A DNA stretch of 11,139 nt from an uncultured Porphyromonadaceae bacterium (GTDB lineage Bacteria; Bacteroidota; Bacteroidia; Bacteroidales; Muribaculaceae). Made by a program: the position numbers and the translations under genes. Shown piece by piece: positions 1 to 8,141 of this stretch; within the stretch, counting starts at the first letter, position 1, and the number at the start of each line of letters is the position of its first letter. The DNA is taken from NCBI GenBank assembly GCA_947175715.1, contig CAMWOD010000016.1, positions 1 to 11,139 on the forward strand. Reading direction: 5' to 3'. Under the pieces are notes generated by a model that ran no database searches, was not told the origin of the DNA, and saw nothing but the letters and a program-made list of their open reading frames with translations.

Positions 1-1370
1 AAGCTTACCACCTTGAACTTGATGTTGAGAATACCATCGTCGATGGCGGCATCGAGGCCCTGCGATTCGAGCAGGAGCTTCTTGGCTATGGGCTTGCCGC
101 CGCGATATGCCTCCTCTTGCCCCTGAGCATTGCGGTAGGCTATGTAAGGAGATGGATCGGGCAATTTACGCACGCGGAATTTCATGCTGCCCACCGATTG
201 CGATCGACCGTCGATAGTGGCCGTCACACTTACCTCGGCATCCGAGCCCACTTTGCCGGGATGTGCCACCCAGGCGTCACCCTTGCGGGTAAGAGTGCCG
301 TTGGTCATTGTGGCCGATACTGCCGACATGGGCACCCCGGGAACAGAGATGCTGATCGGATTCTCGATACCGGCGTAGAGCACGTTCATCATCGTGGGAG
401 AGATAGTGGCCGAAGGCTCAATCACAGTATAATCGGATGCAAACTCGTGGCGTGTGGTAGTACCGTCGCCATGGGGCACCTCAAGATACCCCTTGTAGGT
501 GAATGTACCTGTGCTACCTGTAAATAGCTCGTAATGACCTCGATTGTTGTCGAGGGCTTTACCATTAATATATACGATCGGGCGGGCTGTGGTGTCGACG
601 GCTGCCAGCACTATATCGGCGCTATACTTGCCGCCGCGCATCACCAGGCGCGACTGAGGTATCACGAACGCATTGAGCTCGTTGACGCGCACATCACCTG
701 CGTCAACATTAGAGAGCAGGGTATTGAGCGCCTCACCCTCGGCAAAGCGCACATCGTTCTGAAGCTTGGTGAGGAGTGTAATCGCAGCAACCACAGGCTG
801 GTTGTCAAACTTCGACTCCTCCCATGAGGTTGCGCCAATCACACCCTTGCGCTGCACGGGGTCGGTAGAAAGTGCCGCCTCTACGTTGACGCGCTTGTTT
901 TCGGGGAGTTTAGAGATGATATAGTCGCGGTATTGGTCGATCGACAGGCGCAGCTTTGCACCATTTTCGTTGCCTGGAGCGAGCATCACCACCGATGCAG
1001 CTTCGAGGTTGTCGCGGTTGATTATCTCAGCCACATTTCCCTCGGGGCCGTCGGCCTGCTGCACTATCAGCAGCTTGATTGAGTCGATCTGATTGTAGAG
1101 TCGGTCGGTCACCTCGCGCACTTCGAGGGCCTGCTCATACCACACCTGTCCCTTCTCGGGATTCTGTGCGGCGAAAGCCTCAAGCTGCTGTAGAATCGAC
1201 TTGTTGCGCTCGTCAACGTTGGCGTTGGAGCGGTTCAAGCCTTCATCTACCTGCGTGAAGCCGTCGAGCACGTCGCTCGACACGTTTAGCGCAAGCATGG
1301 CCGTCAAGACGATATACATCAGGTTAATCATCTTTTGGCGAGCTGAGAGCCTATTTAGATTTTCTGCCAT
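1..1370 (-). CDS. gldM: GldM/PorM, type IX secretion motor-shaft protein (3' end cut off)
   Basis: I translated this frame by hand from ATG at 1370-1368. It stays open for 456 codons to the window edge. The start MAENLNRLSARQKMIN, followed by a hydrophobic segment at about residues 14-34 (NLMYIVLTAMLALNVSS), is the typical GldM N-terminus: one inner-membrane helix that pairs with GldL. The rest is a long periplasmic region, helical at first (Gln/Glu-rich, about 40-200) and then beta-rich. In the family it forms the dimeric shaft linking the proton-driven GldL motor to the GldK/GldN ring at the outer membrane. Known homologues are about 510-520 residues, so roughly 60 C-terminal residues lie outside. 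The start is 28 bp after the gldL stop, with no Shine-Dalgarno sequence, as is usual in Bacteroidota. It is the last visible gene of the T9SS operon, and gldN/porN would be expected next. Confidence 0.93.
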   Translation of the reverse strand, partial: MAENLNRLSARQKMINLMYIVLTAMLALNVSSDVLDGFTQVDEGLNRSNANVDERNKSILQQLEAFAAQNPEKGQVWYEQALEVREVTDRLYNQIDSIKLLIVQQADGPEGNVAEIINRDNLEAASVVMLAPGNENGAKLRLSIDQYRDYIISKLPENKRVNVEAALSTDPVQRKGVIGATSWEESKFDNQPVVAAITLLTKLQNDVRFAEGEALNTLLSNVDAGDVRVNELNAFVIPQSRLVMRGGKYSADIVLAAVDTTARPIVYINGKALDNNRGHYELFTGSTGTFTYKGYLEVPHGDGTTTRHEFASDYTVIEPSATISPTMMNVLYAGIENPISISVPGVPMSAVSATMTNGTLTRKGDAWVAHPGKVGSDAEVSVTATIDGRSQSVGSMKFRVRKLPDPSPYIAYRNAQGQEEAYRGGKPIAKKLLLESQGLDAAIDDGILNIKFKVVS

Positions 1371-1398
1371 TGCGGGTCAGTGGATTGTCGGTAGTATA

Positions 1399-2376
1399 TT
1401 ATACGTTTTCAGTAGGTGCCTGCTGGGCGGGTGCCTGGGCGTCGGCTCCCATCATAGGCCTGTACATATTGATGGTCATGGCGGTGAGCATCTTCTCGTA
1501 CACCGAGTTGAGCTGCTGCATGTAGCGAGCCATGCGCTCAGTCTCCTCGCAGTAGCGCACTGCCTGAGCCGAGCTCTTCTCATACATGTCGCGGATATCC
1601 TTTATGCCGCGGTTGACGCGGTCGATTGAGTCGAGCTGCGACGACACGCTCTTAAGCTGAATCTCGTAGATGGTGTTGAGACCACCAATGTTGCGGTTGA
1701 GGTCTTTCATCTGATCAACATAGCCATTGGAGCTTGCTGTGATGCTTTCGGAGTTCTGAGTGATTGCCGAGTAGCTTTCGAGCAGCACTTCGCTCACACG
1801 GTTGAGCGACTCGGTGGTTTCGCGCAGGTGCGACATCTCCTGAGCTATAGCACCCATCTGGTCGAGATATTGCTGTGTAGCCGATGTAAGCTCGGCCATG
1901 CGCGACAGCTGCTCGCTGGCAGCTGCCATCTTGGCTATTGAGTCGCTGAGCGACTTTGTGTCCTCGGGGGTGAGAGCTACGCCTGCGGGTATACCGGCAG
2001 CAGCTTTGGCTTGTGCGCCGCTTACACCGCCAGCTACCGTGACAGTGCCACCCGAGCCACCTACTATGATTCCTGAGCCACCCTCGAAATTGGGACGGTC
2101 TTCGGGATTCTTAGAGTCAAGCACAGGAAATACCTCTTCCCAGTTGTATTCTTTGGGCGGACGGTCGAAAGCGGTGAGGATAAACATCAACACCTCAGTA
2201 CCCATACCAATCGATAGCAGTGTGTTGCCACCGGGCAGGTGAAGGATTTTGAACAGTGCGCCCCAGATTACGATTGCAGCACCGATTGAATAAGCGAAGT
2301 TGAAGAAGCGCTGGCCACCCTCCCACTGAAGGAAGTGCCACAAGCCGTTCTTGTATTTTTTAATCTTTTTTCCCAT
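1399..2376 (-). CDS. gldL: GldL/PorL, type IX secretion inner-membrane motor protein
   Basis: 325 residues. Two adjacent hydrophobic helices lie near the N-terminus (about 27-45, ending FKILHLPGG, and 52-70, GTEVLMFILTAF). This is the hallmark of GldL, the inner-membrane stator-like protein that uses proton motive force to drive GldM. Glu61 in the second helix corresponds to the conserved membrane glutamate essential in studied GldL proteins, and Lys43 at the end of the first helix is a likely partner. A glycine/alanine-rich, low-complexity linker follows (98-134), then a long predicted coiled coil (about 136-300) in the cytoplasm, as in the long Bacteroidales PorL proteins. The start lies 38 bp after the gldK stop. 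The upstream sequence has no Shine-Dalgarno motif. Confidence 0.94.
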   Translation of the reverse strand: MGKKIKKYKNGLWHFLQWEGGQRFFNFAYSIGAAIVIWGALFKILHLPGGNTLLSIGMGTEVLMFILTAFDRPPKEYNWEEVFPVLDSKNPEDRPNFEGGSGIIVGGSGGTVTVAGGVSGAQAKAAAGIPAGVALTPEDTKSLSDSIAKMAAASEQLSRMAELTSATQQYLDQMGAIAQEMSHLRETTESLNRVSEVLLESYSAITQNSESITASSNGYVDQMKDLNRNIGGLNTIYEIQLKSVSSQLDSIDRVNRGIKDIRDMYEKSSAQAVRYCEETERMARYMQQLNSVYEKMLTAMTINMYRPMMGADAQAPAQQAPTENV

Positions 2377-2414
2377 TGCAAGGAGTTATTGACAGAGTTA
2401 TCAGTTAGTTGGTG

Positions 2415-3857
2415 TTACTTTCCACGCTGTTTATTGCCTCGGGCAAATCCTATCTGCGAGCGGACGCAGCGGAATCCGATGTAAGAGCGCTGCTCGTTCT
2501 GGTATTCCCACATACGTATGTCGGAGCGAATGTTTTTGGCCACATCCTTCCACGAACCGCCGCGCACTATCTTGCGCTTCATCTTGTAAGGATCCTCCTT
2601 GGCAGCATCGTAGCGGAACTCAGGGTTGAGGTCGTTGGTCATCTTGCCCACGCTCTCGTTGTAGGCTGTTGAGGTCCACTCGCTCACGTTACCGGCCATG
2701 TCGTAGAGGCCGAAATCGTTGGGGGCGTATGTTCCTACACGCGAGGTGATGATATGGCCATCTCGCACGTAGTTGCCCTCGGCGGGCTTGAAGTTGGCGT
2801 AGAAGCAACCCTTATCCTCGCTCAAAGGTATGTCACCCTCCCAAGGATACATATTGTCGTTTACACCGGCACGGGCCGCATACTCCCACTCAGCCTCGGT
2901 GGGGAGGCGATAGGGCTCCACATACACGCCCTCCTTGCCAAGTGAGCGACGCAGGAAGTCGGTGCGCCAGTTGGCGAATGCGTTGGCCTGCTCCCAGCTC
3001 ACACCCACCACGGGGTAGTCGGTATAGCCGCCATGTGAGAAGTACAGGCGGGTGTAGGGCTCATTGTAGGCGTTGTCAAAGTCATTGATCCAAGCCGTGG
3101 TGTCGGGGTAGACATTGACTATGTAGGTGTTGAGGAAATCATAATCGCCGGTGAGGCCACGGGTAATGGTCTCGCGGATTATCTCACCCTCATCGTTGAT
3201 CCAGGCGGTATCTTTCGATATGATAGGCACATCGGTGGGTGTGGGGCGATCGGTATTGTACTCGCGGCGGCGAGGATCGAGGCGATTTTTGCGCTTGGCG
3301 GCCGCAGTATGATTGTAAATCTCATAGCGGTAGTTGAGCTGCTCGGGGTCGAGCTCGCGCACGCCGGTGATAGGATTGGTGCGGTATACGCTCTCGATGG
3401 CACGTGCCTCATCCTCGTTGGGGTTGCGCCAGGGTATAGCTTTGTTCCAGTTGAGGTGTGGCTTGATAGGATTACCCTCCTTATCCTCCTCAATCTTAAA
3501 CTCTTCGTTGCCCCCAAAGGCCGGATCGGCCAGGCGCTCGCGGATTATTGAGTCGCGCACCCAGAAGACGAATTGCTTATATTTACCATTGGTGATTTCA
3601 GTCTCATCCATCCAGAAGGCGTCGACCGATATACCACGCGCATCGGCGGGGATATTCCACACCGAGTCGGGTTTCTGCACGCCCACTTCCATTGAGCCTC
3701 GGTCAACCAGCACCATGCCGTAAGGGGTAGGCTCGGCCCAGGATGTGCCTCCCACGCCGGTGACTTCACCGCCTGCCGAGCTGCGGCCACCAGTGGCACA
3801 CGATGCCACTGCGAGCGCTGTAACCATTGGAATTGCTAAGATTGATGGTCTTTTCAT
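2415..3857 (-). CDS. gldK: GldK/PorK, type IX secretion outer-membrane-associated lipoprotein
   Basis: 480 residues. The N-terminus has a lipoprotein signal peptide with lipobox VASC (Cys20), so the protein should be lipidated and held at the periplasmic face of the outer membrane. From about residue 45 to 470 it has the formylglycine-generating-enzyme/sulfatase-modifying fold: GMVLVDRGSMEVG (47-59), DAFWMDETEITNGKY (79-93), YPVVGVSWEQANAFANW (281-297), RLPTEAEWEYAARAG (317-331), GLYDMAGNVSEW (383-394), RGGSW (432-436) and GFRC (461-464). A long insertion at about 102-278 separates the first two blocks from the rest, as in GldK. GldK and GldN form the periplasmic ring that GldM contacts. Catalytic activity is not known for this family and I do not claim it. 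The ATG is 1 bp after the porP stop (TAATATG), which suggests translational coupling. Confidence 0.94.
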   Translation of the reverse strand: MKRPSILAIPMVTALAVASCATGGRSSAGGEVTGVGGTSWAEPTPYGMVLVDRGSMEVGVQKPDSVWNIPADARGISVDAFWMDETEITNGKYKQFVFWVRDSIIRERLADPAFGGNEEFKIEEDKEGNPIKPHLNWNKAIPWRNPNEDEARAIESVYRTNPITGVRELDPEQLNYRYEIYNHTAAAKRKNRLDPRRREYNTDRPTPTDVPIISKDTAWINDEGEIIRETITRGLTGDYDFLNTYIVNVYPDTTAWINDFDNAYNEPYTRLYFSHGGYTDYPVVGVSWEQANAFANWRTDFLRRSLGKEGVYVEPYRLPTEAEWEYAARAGVNDNMYPWEGDIPLSEDKGCFYANFKPAEGNYVRDGHIITSRVGTYAPNDFGLYDMAGNVSEWTSTAYNESVGKMTNDLNPEFRYDAAKEDPYKMKRKIVRGGSWKDVAKNIRSDIRMWEYQNEQRSYIGFRCVRSQIGFARGNKQRGK

Positions 3858-3858
3858 A

Positions 3859-4869
3859 TTACATTATGCGTATACTCTTGTGTTTATTCTTGTTTTTCTC
3901 GCCCAGATCGAGCTTAAGGCTGTAGCCGGCGAGTATCTCATGGCTGCCCGAGCTTATCTTGGAGATGGTGCTGATGGGGTAATCATAGCTATAACCCACG
4001 AAAAACCCCTTGTATTCAGCGGCAACCGTGGCCACCACAGCGTCGTTGTAGCGATATCCCACTCCAAATGTGAGGAATTTGGCGTAACGGGCGCGGGCCG
4101 TTGCCTCGACTGTCCAAAACTGGAAATCCGTGCGGTAAAGCACCGAGGGCATCAATTCAAATAACGTATTTTTTATCGGAATATTGCTTCCGGCCATAAA
4201 ATATACGTTGCGACCTATCTGAAACTCATAGTTATGCTCCTGCGCTCCCTGGCCCGACTCAGCGTTCATCGTGATCGTGGGCGATGTGGCGTGAGTCACC
4301 GATACTCCGGCCCAAAACAGCCTGTGAGTGTAGAACGCGCCGATGCCCAGGTCGAAAGCATTGCCATTGACATCGCTGGTGGGTATGGCGTCGTCGCCCG
4401 ATGTATGGTAATCATCGTCGTCGGGGAGCTCCACCTTCGAGCCCTTGAATTTCTCATCGACAAACCCCAGTTGCACGCCCACCGAAAGCTCTCCTTTAAA
4501 TAGTTTGAGCTTATAGGCAAGCTGTGCGCCAACCGAAAGGTTGCTGTAAAGACCGATGCTCTCCTGCTGCATCAGCAAGCCCACGCCGAGGCGTTTGCTG
4601 AGAAACTTCACAGGCATGTTGGCTCCGCCGAGAAATGTTGTGGGGGCGTGGTCGATGCCCACCCACTGCATACGGCCTCCGGCGCGTATCTGCAGAAAGT
4701 CGGTGGTACCTATGGCACCTGGGTTATAGTAAGCCGGCATCTCGTAATACTGCGAAAGCACAGCGTCGCTCTGGCCCATGGCGGGGAGAGCTACGACAAT
4801 CGACATCAGGGTTAACAGTACTCTCATTGCCCTGGTCAACATATTGTGGCTGAGTTTATAAGTCGTCAT
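3859..4869 (-). CDS. porP: PorP/SprF-family type IX secretion outer-membrane protein
   Basis: 336 residues. The motif SQYYEMPAYYNPGAIGT (39-55) and the pattern of short amphipathic strands (for example LGVGLLMQQESIGLYSNLSVG, in part 94-114) match the PorP/SprF family. These are outer-membrane beta-barrels that associate with the GldK-GldN ring or with surface adhesins. A signal peptide ends near AMG/Q (about residue 32). The listed start overlaps the porT stop as ATGA, supporting coupled translation, but Met10 or Met15 would give a more usual signal peptide, so the true start is uncertain. An acidic loop (LPDDDDY, 148-154) probably faces solvent. PorP-family proteins occur both as core T9SS components and as partners of individual cargoes. 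The position directly before gldK argues for the core role. Confidence 0.9.
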   Translation of the reverse strand: MTTYKLSHNMLTRAMRVLLTLMSIVVALPAMGQSDAVLSQYYEMPAYYNPGAIGTTDFLQIRAGGRMQWVGIDHAPTTFLGGANMPVKFLSKRLGVGLLMQQESIGLYSNLSVGAQLAYKLKLFKGELSVGVQLGFVDEKFKGSKVELPDDDDYHTSGDDAIPTSDVNGNAFDLGIGAFYTHRLFWAGVSVTHATSPTITMNAESGQGAQEHNYEFQIGRNVYFMAGSNIPIKNTLFELMPSVLYRTDFQFWTVEATARARYAKFLTFGVGYRYNDAVVATVAAEYKGFFVGYSYDYPISTISKISSGSHEILAGYSLKLDLGEKNKNKHKSIRIM

Positions 4870-5594
4870 TCAAAGTAGAAAGTTAGCACCACCATCTGCG
4901 AGGTGGCCTTCTTGAGTGCGTTGGTGTATTTGAGCATACCCGGGTCGTCGGCCAGGTCGGGGCGGTCGTGCTGGAGCACATCCTTCAGCCCGAAGCAAAA
5001 TTTTATCTCAGGAATGAATTTGAAGTAAGGCAAATACGTATCAAGGCCAAATCCCACAGTGAGATACAAGTCGCTCGACTTCAGCTGCAAAGGCTCGCGG
5101 CGCTTCTTGCTCACGTCAAAGGCAGGCATGAATCCGGCGGTGACATAGGGGCGCACATTGCGCAGTCGCATAGCCGAGAATTTCACATCCACCGGGAGCA
5201 CTACCAGCGTCGACTTGAGGTTGACACGTTCCTGCTCGTCACCATCAATGTTGCGCATGCGCACGTCGCGGTTGCCGAAGTACATACCCGGCGACACCCT
5301 CACATTGAAGTAGTTGTTGAGCCGCAGGTCGAACAGACCGTTGACACAGAAGCCCGGAGAAAACGAGGGCTGCTCCATGTACCACGTCTGCCCATCCTCG
5401 GTGGCGATACCATTGTGAGTGAATTTCAGGTCCTCGGTGTGCACACCGATCGAAAATCCCAGATGCCAGCGACGCAGGTCGGCATAGGGACGGTTGAGCA
5501 CCTTATCGTTGAAACGAGCATAGCCCGCCAGCGACCCTAAGACCACAGCGAGCGCTACAAATATGAGTTTGGCGTATCTCATCATTAAATTCAT
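4866..5594 (-). CDS. porT: PorT/SprT-family outer-membrane beta-barrel, type IX secretion
   Basis: 242 residues. A hydrophobic signal peptide (about 6-26, AKLIFVALAVVLGSLAGYA) is followed by NRPYADLRRWHLGFSIG (34-50). That is the diagnostic N-terminal block of PorT, where the family reads N-[KR]-P-Y-A-D followed by an aromatic/Gly strand. Alternating strands follow, and the chain ends in LTFYFE, an aromatic-rich last strand typical of small outer-membrane barrels. In Porphyromonas gingivalis PorT is required for gingipain secretion. Three methionines lie near the start (1, 4 and 5), and the choice among them hardly matters. Its TGA overlaps the porP ATG by 4 bp. It is the first gene of the leftward cluster, so the operon promoter should lie in 5595-5696, where I see no clear consensus on this strand. 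Confidence 0.88.
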   Translation of the reverse strand: MNLMMRYAKLIFVALAVVLGSLAGYARFNDKVLNRPYADLRRWHLGFSIGVHTEDLKFTHNGIATEDGQTWYMEQPSFSPGFCVNGLFDLRLNNYFNVRVSPGMYFGNRDVRMRNIDGDEQERVNLKSTLVVLPVDVKFSAMRLRNVRPYVTAGFMPAFDVSKKRREPLQLKSSDLYLTVGFGLDTYLPYFKFIPEIKFCFGLKDVLQHDRPDLADDPGMLKYTNALKKATSQMVVLTFYFE

Positions 5595-5696
5595 TGGTTA
5601 ATTAACGTAGCATTAGTTAATATTATTGTCAATTCACACCAAAACATTATATTTGCACTTAAAATAACTAATATCATATAACTGATACCATACCAC
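5595..5696. promoter_or_regulatory. Divergent intergenic region between porT and the glycosidase gene
   Basis: This 102-bp AT-rich stretch, set in GC-rich surroundings, must hold the start signals for both the T9SS cluster (leftward) and the glycosidase gene (rightward). The rightward promoter is clear and listed separately. Leftward, the best I can find is TTG at 5632-5630, a 20-bp spacer and TACGTTAA at 5609-5602. This fits TAnnTTTG poorly and would start the transcript almost at the porT ATG. A short inverted pair, TTAGTTA (5613-5619) and TAACTAA (5665-5671), flanks the rightward promoter but is too short and AT-rich to call an operator. Confidence 0.6.
5625..5655 (+). promoter_or_regulatory. 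Bacteroidota-type promoter for the glycosidase gene
   Basis: TATATTTG at 5648-5655 matches the Bacteroidota -7 consensus TAnnTTTG at every fixed position. ATTG at 5625-5628 lies 19 bp upstream and fits the -33 element (TTG/TTTG). Transcription should begin around 5662, leaving a leader of about 35 nt before ATG 5697. The leader has no Shine-Dalgarno sequence, which is normal for this phylum. Confidence 0.7.
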
Positions 5697-8072
5697 ATGA
5701 AACACTTTACCCTATGCTCGGTTGCGGCGGCAGCACTTGCAATGAGCACCTTCAACGCCGCAGCTCAAGGCACAGTCGACCTACTCGGCGTGACGTATTC
5801 TCTCGACACCATATCACATGTGAAAGTGGGCCCCGGCACCACCGCCACCCACCTGGCCCTGCAATCCACCGTCAATGTGGGGCAGAAACTTCAGGTACAC
5901 TACCTCACCATCGACAAGTCGGTGCCTGGAGTGTCAATGCATGCAGTATGCGCCCGCGACATGGTGGCCGGCACTGAGAAGACATCGTCGATGGCCGAGC
6001 GCAAGTCGACATCGAGCCGCCTTTACTTCGCAGGTTGCAACGCCGACTTCTTCACCACATCGGGCAACGCCACCAACGGCACATCAAAGGTAGGCTCACC
6101 CACAACCTCCTGCACCGCCGACGGTGAAGTGTACAAGACATCCAACTCCAACTACCAGTTCTCGGTCGACCGCGACGGCGTGGCCCGCATTGGCCGACTC
6201 AACTACTACACTGGCACCGCCAAATGCGGATCAGCGTCAGCTCTGTTCAAGGGCATCAATGTCGGCGCTCCCAACAATGGCGTCACCATCTACACCCCCC
6301 GCTACTGGGGCTCGACCAACCAGACCGACTACACCGGCAATTCCTACGAAGTCACCGCCAAGCTCGTCGAGGGTGACTCATTTACCTGCGGTGGCACCTA
6401 TCGCATGCAAGTGACCTCCGAGCCCAATACCTCGGGCGACACCAAGATTCCTTCCGACGGCTTCGTGATATTCGCCCGCGGCAATGCCAAGGACTTCGTG
6501 GCAGGTCTCCACACCGGCGACATCGTGGAGTTTGACCACATCGTGCTGCTTGGCGACGAGCGCATCTATCCCACACAGATCGTGTCGGGCAACCCCAAAA
6601 CCGTGGGCGACGGCGTGCGCCTCGACTCGGAGGGTGAGCGCGGCGACGCCTCAGCCCAGCACCCCCGCACAGGCATCGGCGTGAGCCAGGATGGCAACAA
6701 AATCATAATGATGGTAATCGAAGGGCGTCTCAACGGCTCAGTGGGTGTGCGCACCTCGCAGCTTGGCGACATGATGCTCTATGCCGGCGCATACGAGGCT
6801 GTCAACCTCGACGGTGGCGGCTCATCCACCCTCTACACCTCGGCATTCGGCGTACGCAACCGCTGCTCCGACGGCTCTGAGCGCGCCGTGGGCAACGCCA
6901 TCTTCGCAGCTGTCGACGCTCCCGCCGACGACAAGGAAATCGCCGAAATCCAATTTGCCGACTGGAAAGCATCGCTCCCCAAATTCGGCACATACACCCC
7001 GGTAATCTACGGCTACAATAAATATGGCGTGCTCGTGAGCGACAACGTCACCGGCTTTGCCCTCGAATGCCAACCCGAGCTCGGCACCATCACCAACGGC
7101 AACACACTGCTCGCCTCCGGCTCGAAGTGTGGAGTGCTCACCGCCAAGCTCGGTGAGTGCACCGCCTCAATTCTCGGCAATATCGCCGACACAGTCGACT
7201 ACGCACCCCGCATCCCCAACCTGCTTATCGACTCTCACCGCGAATACCTCGCCGAAGTGCAGGCCGACAACGGTCTCACCACAATCGCCGTTGACCCCGT
7301 GGTGTTCAACTGGAGCTCATCCGACGCCAACGTTGTCACCGTTTCCGACCATGGCCTGATCAAGGGCGTGGCCGACGGCGAAGCCACCATCACCGGCACC
7401 ATCGGCGATAAGACCGTGACAATTAATGTCACCGTACAGGTTCCTGTCGAAGCTCGCTACAACCTGTTCAAAAACTTCTCGGAGAGCGACTGGAAAATAG
7501 CATTGGCAGGCACAAAGGCCGAAATCACTCCCACCGAAGATGGATTGGCCATCGACTACACCATCACATCTACACGCACCAACACCATCACCTTTACCTA
7601 CAATAAAGACCTATTCTTCTGGAGCTTGCCAATAGCCATAGCCTACGACGTGACCCCAACCGCCGGCCAGCTGCGCAGCGTCAACGTCAAGTTTGCCGAC
7701 TCACTTGGCAACCGCTACTCGCTCGCTTCCGACGCTATCGCCACAGGGGTGCATGCCGAGGGCTCATTTGACCTCAACGAGTATATCAACACATCCGATC
7801 TGCTCAACTACCCCCTGCGACTCACCAATATCGTATACTCACCCTCCGGCTCGATGAACGATGCCGGACACCTCGAAATACCCGGCATCTACACCGTATA
7901 CGACCCCGAAGCCGTGAGCGGTATCGAATTTGTTGAAGCCGACACATTCAATCCCGACCCCTCGGCACCGGTTGAGTACTACAACCTGCAGGGCATCCGC
8001 ATCGCCAACCCACAGGCCGGCCAGCTCTACATCGTGCGCCAGGGTCATCGCGCTGCTAAAATCGTGATGTAA
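5697..8072 (+). CDS. Secreted phosphodiester glycosidase (NAGPA family) with Ig-like domain and sorting-type C-terminus
   Basis: 791 residues. A signal peptide ends near AAAQ (about residue 24). Residues about 40-405 form the NAGPA/DUF2233 phosphodiester-glycosidase domain, related to the animal 'uncovering enzyme' that removes GlcNAc from GlcNAc-phosphomannose. Visible family motifs are FAGCNADFF (111-119), RTGIGVS (324-330) and NLDGGGSSTLY (370-380). A Big_2-like bacterial Ig domain follows at about 520-582 (NWSSSDANVVTVS, GEATITGTI). Residues 583-740 match nothing I recognise. The last 34 residues (YYNLQGIRIANP ... YIVRQGHRAAKIV) resemble the NLQG-type tail common on secreted Bacteroidales proteins, possibly a T9SS sorting signal. 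Nine cysteines after the signal peptide suggest disulfides in an exported protein. The bacterial substrate is unknown, and a sugar-1-phosphodiester in a glycan or wall polymer is a guess. It has its own promoter and is followed by a hairpin terminator. Confidence 0.85.
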   Translation: MKHFTLCSVAAAALAMSTFNAAAQGTVDLLGVTYSLDTISHVKVGPGTTATHLALQSTVNVGQKLQVHYLTIDKSVPGVSMHAVCARDMVAGTEKTSSMAERKSTSSRLYFAGCNADFFTTSGNATNGTSKVGSPTTSCTADGEVYKTSNSNYQFSVDRDGVARIGRLNYYTGTAKCGSASALFKGINVGAPNNGVTIYTPRYWGSTNQTDYTGNSYEVTAKLVEGDSFTCGGTYRMQVTSEPNTSGDTKIPSDGFVIFARGNAKDFVAGLHTGDIVEFDHIVLLGDERIYPTQIVSGNPKTVGDGVRLDSEGERGDASAQHPRTGIGVSQDGNKIIMMVIEGRLNGSVGVRTSQLGDMMLYAGAYEAVNLDGGGSSTLYTSAFGVRNRCSDGSERAVGNAIFAAVDAPADDKEIAEIQFADWKASLPKFGTYTPVIYGYNKYGVLVSDNVTGFALECQPELGTITNGNTLLASGSKCGVLTAKLGECTASILGNIADTVDYAPRIPNLLIDSHREYLAEVQADNGLTTIAVDPVVFNWSSSDANVVTVSDHGLIKGVADGEATITGTIGDKTVTINVTVQVPVEARYNLFKNFSESDWKIALAGTKAEITPTEDGLAIDYTITSTRTNTITFTYNKDLFFWSLPIAIAYDVTPTAGQLRSVNVKFADSLGNRYSLASDAIATGVHAEGSFDLNEYINTSDLLNYPLRLTNIVYSPSGSMNDAGHLEIPGIYTVYDPEAVSGIEFVEADTFNPDPSAPVEYYNLQGIRIANPQAGQLYIVRQGHRAAKIVM

Positions 8073-8105
8073 TCCACATAGATATTTCACATTTATTAAG
8101 AATCA

Positions 8106-8141
8106 AGGGCAGCTCTGCGACCGCGGGGCTGCCCTATTTTT
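8106..8141 (+). terminator. Rho-independent terminator after the glycosidase gene
   Basis: A 13-bp stem (8106-8118 paired with 8123-8135, including two G-T pairs) closes a 4-base GACC loop. It begins AGGGCAGC and ends GCTGCCCT. The run TTTTT at 8137-8141 follows after a single A. It lies 33 bp past the TAA at 8070-8072 and should separate the glycosidase transcript from umuDC. Confidence 0.85.

Noticed and set aside
1..6. HindIII site AAGCTT exactly at the left edge
   Set aside because: It could mark a clone or digest end, but the gldM frame reads through it normally and one 6-bp site at an edge is weak evidence.
2415..3857. GldK as an active formylglycine-generating enzyme
   Set aside because: The fold motifs match, but the lipobox, the long insertion and the operon identify GldK, for which no such activity is established.
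4968..5540. 190-codon open frame opposite porT
   Set aside because: It is antisense to a well-supported PorT gene, His/Val-rich with no recognisable motif. This is the usual shadow of GC-rich codon bias.
5602..5632. Leftward promoter TTG-20 bp-TACGTTAA for porT
   Set aside because: Only four of six fixed -7 positions match, and the start would fall on the ATG. Not good enough to list as a promoter.
5613..5671. Inverted pair TTAGTTA / TAACTAA around the glycosidase promoter
   Set aside because: Seven bases in AT-rich DNA are expected by chance, and there is no further symmetry.
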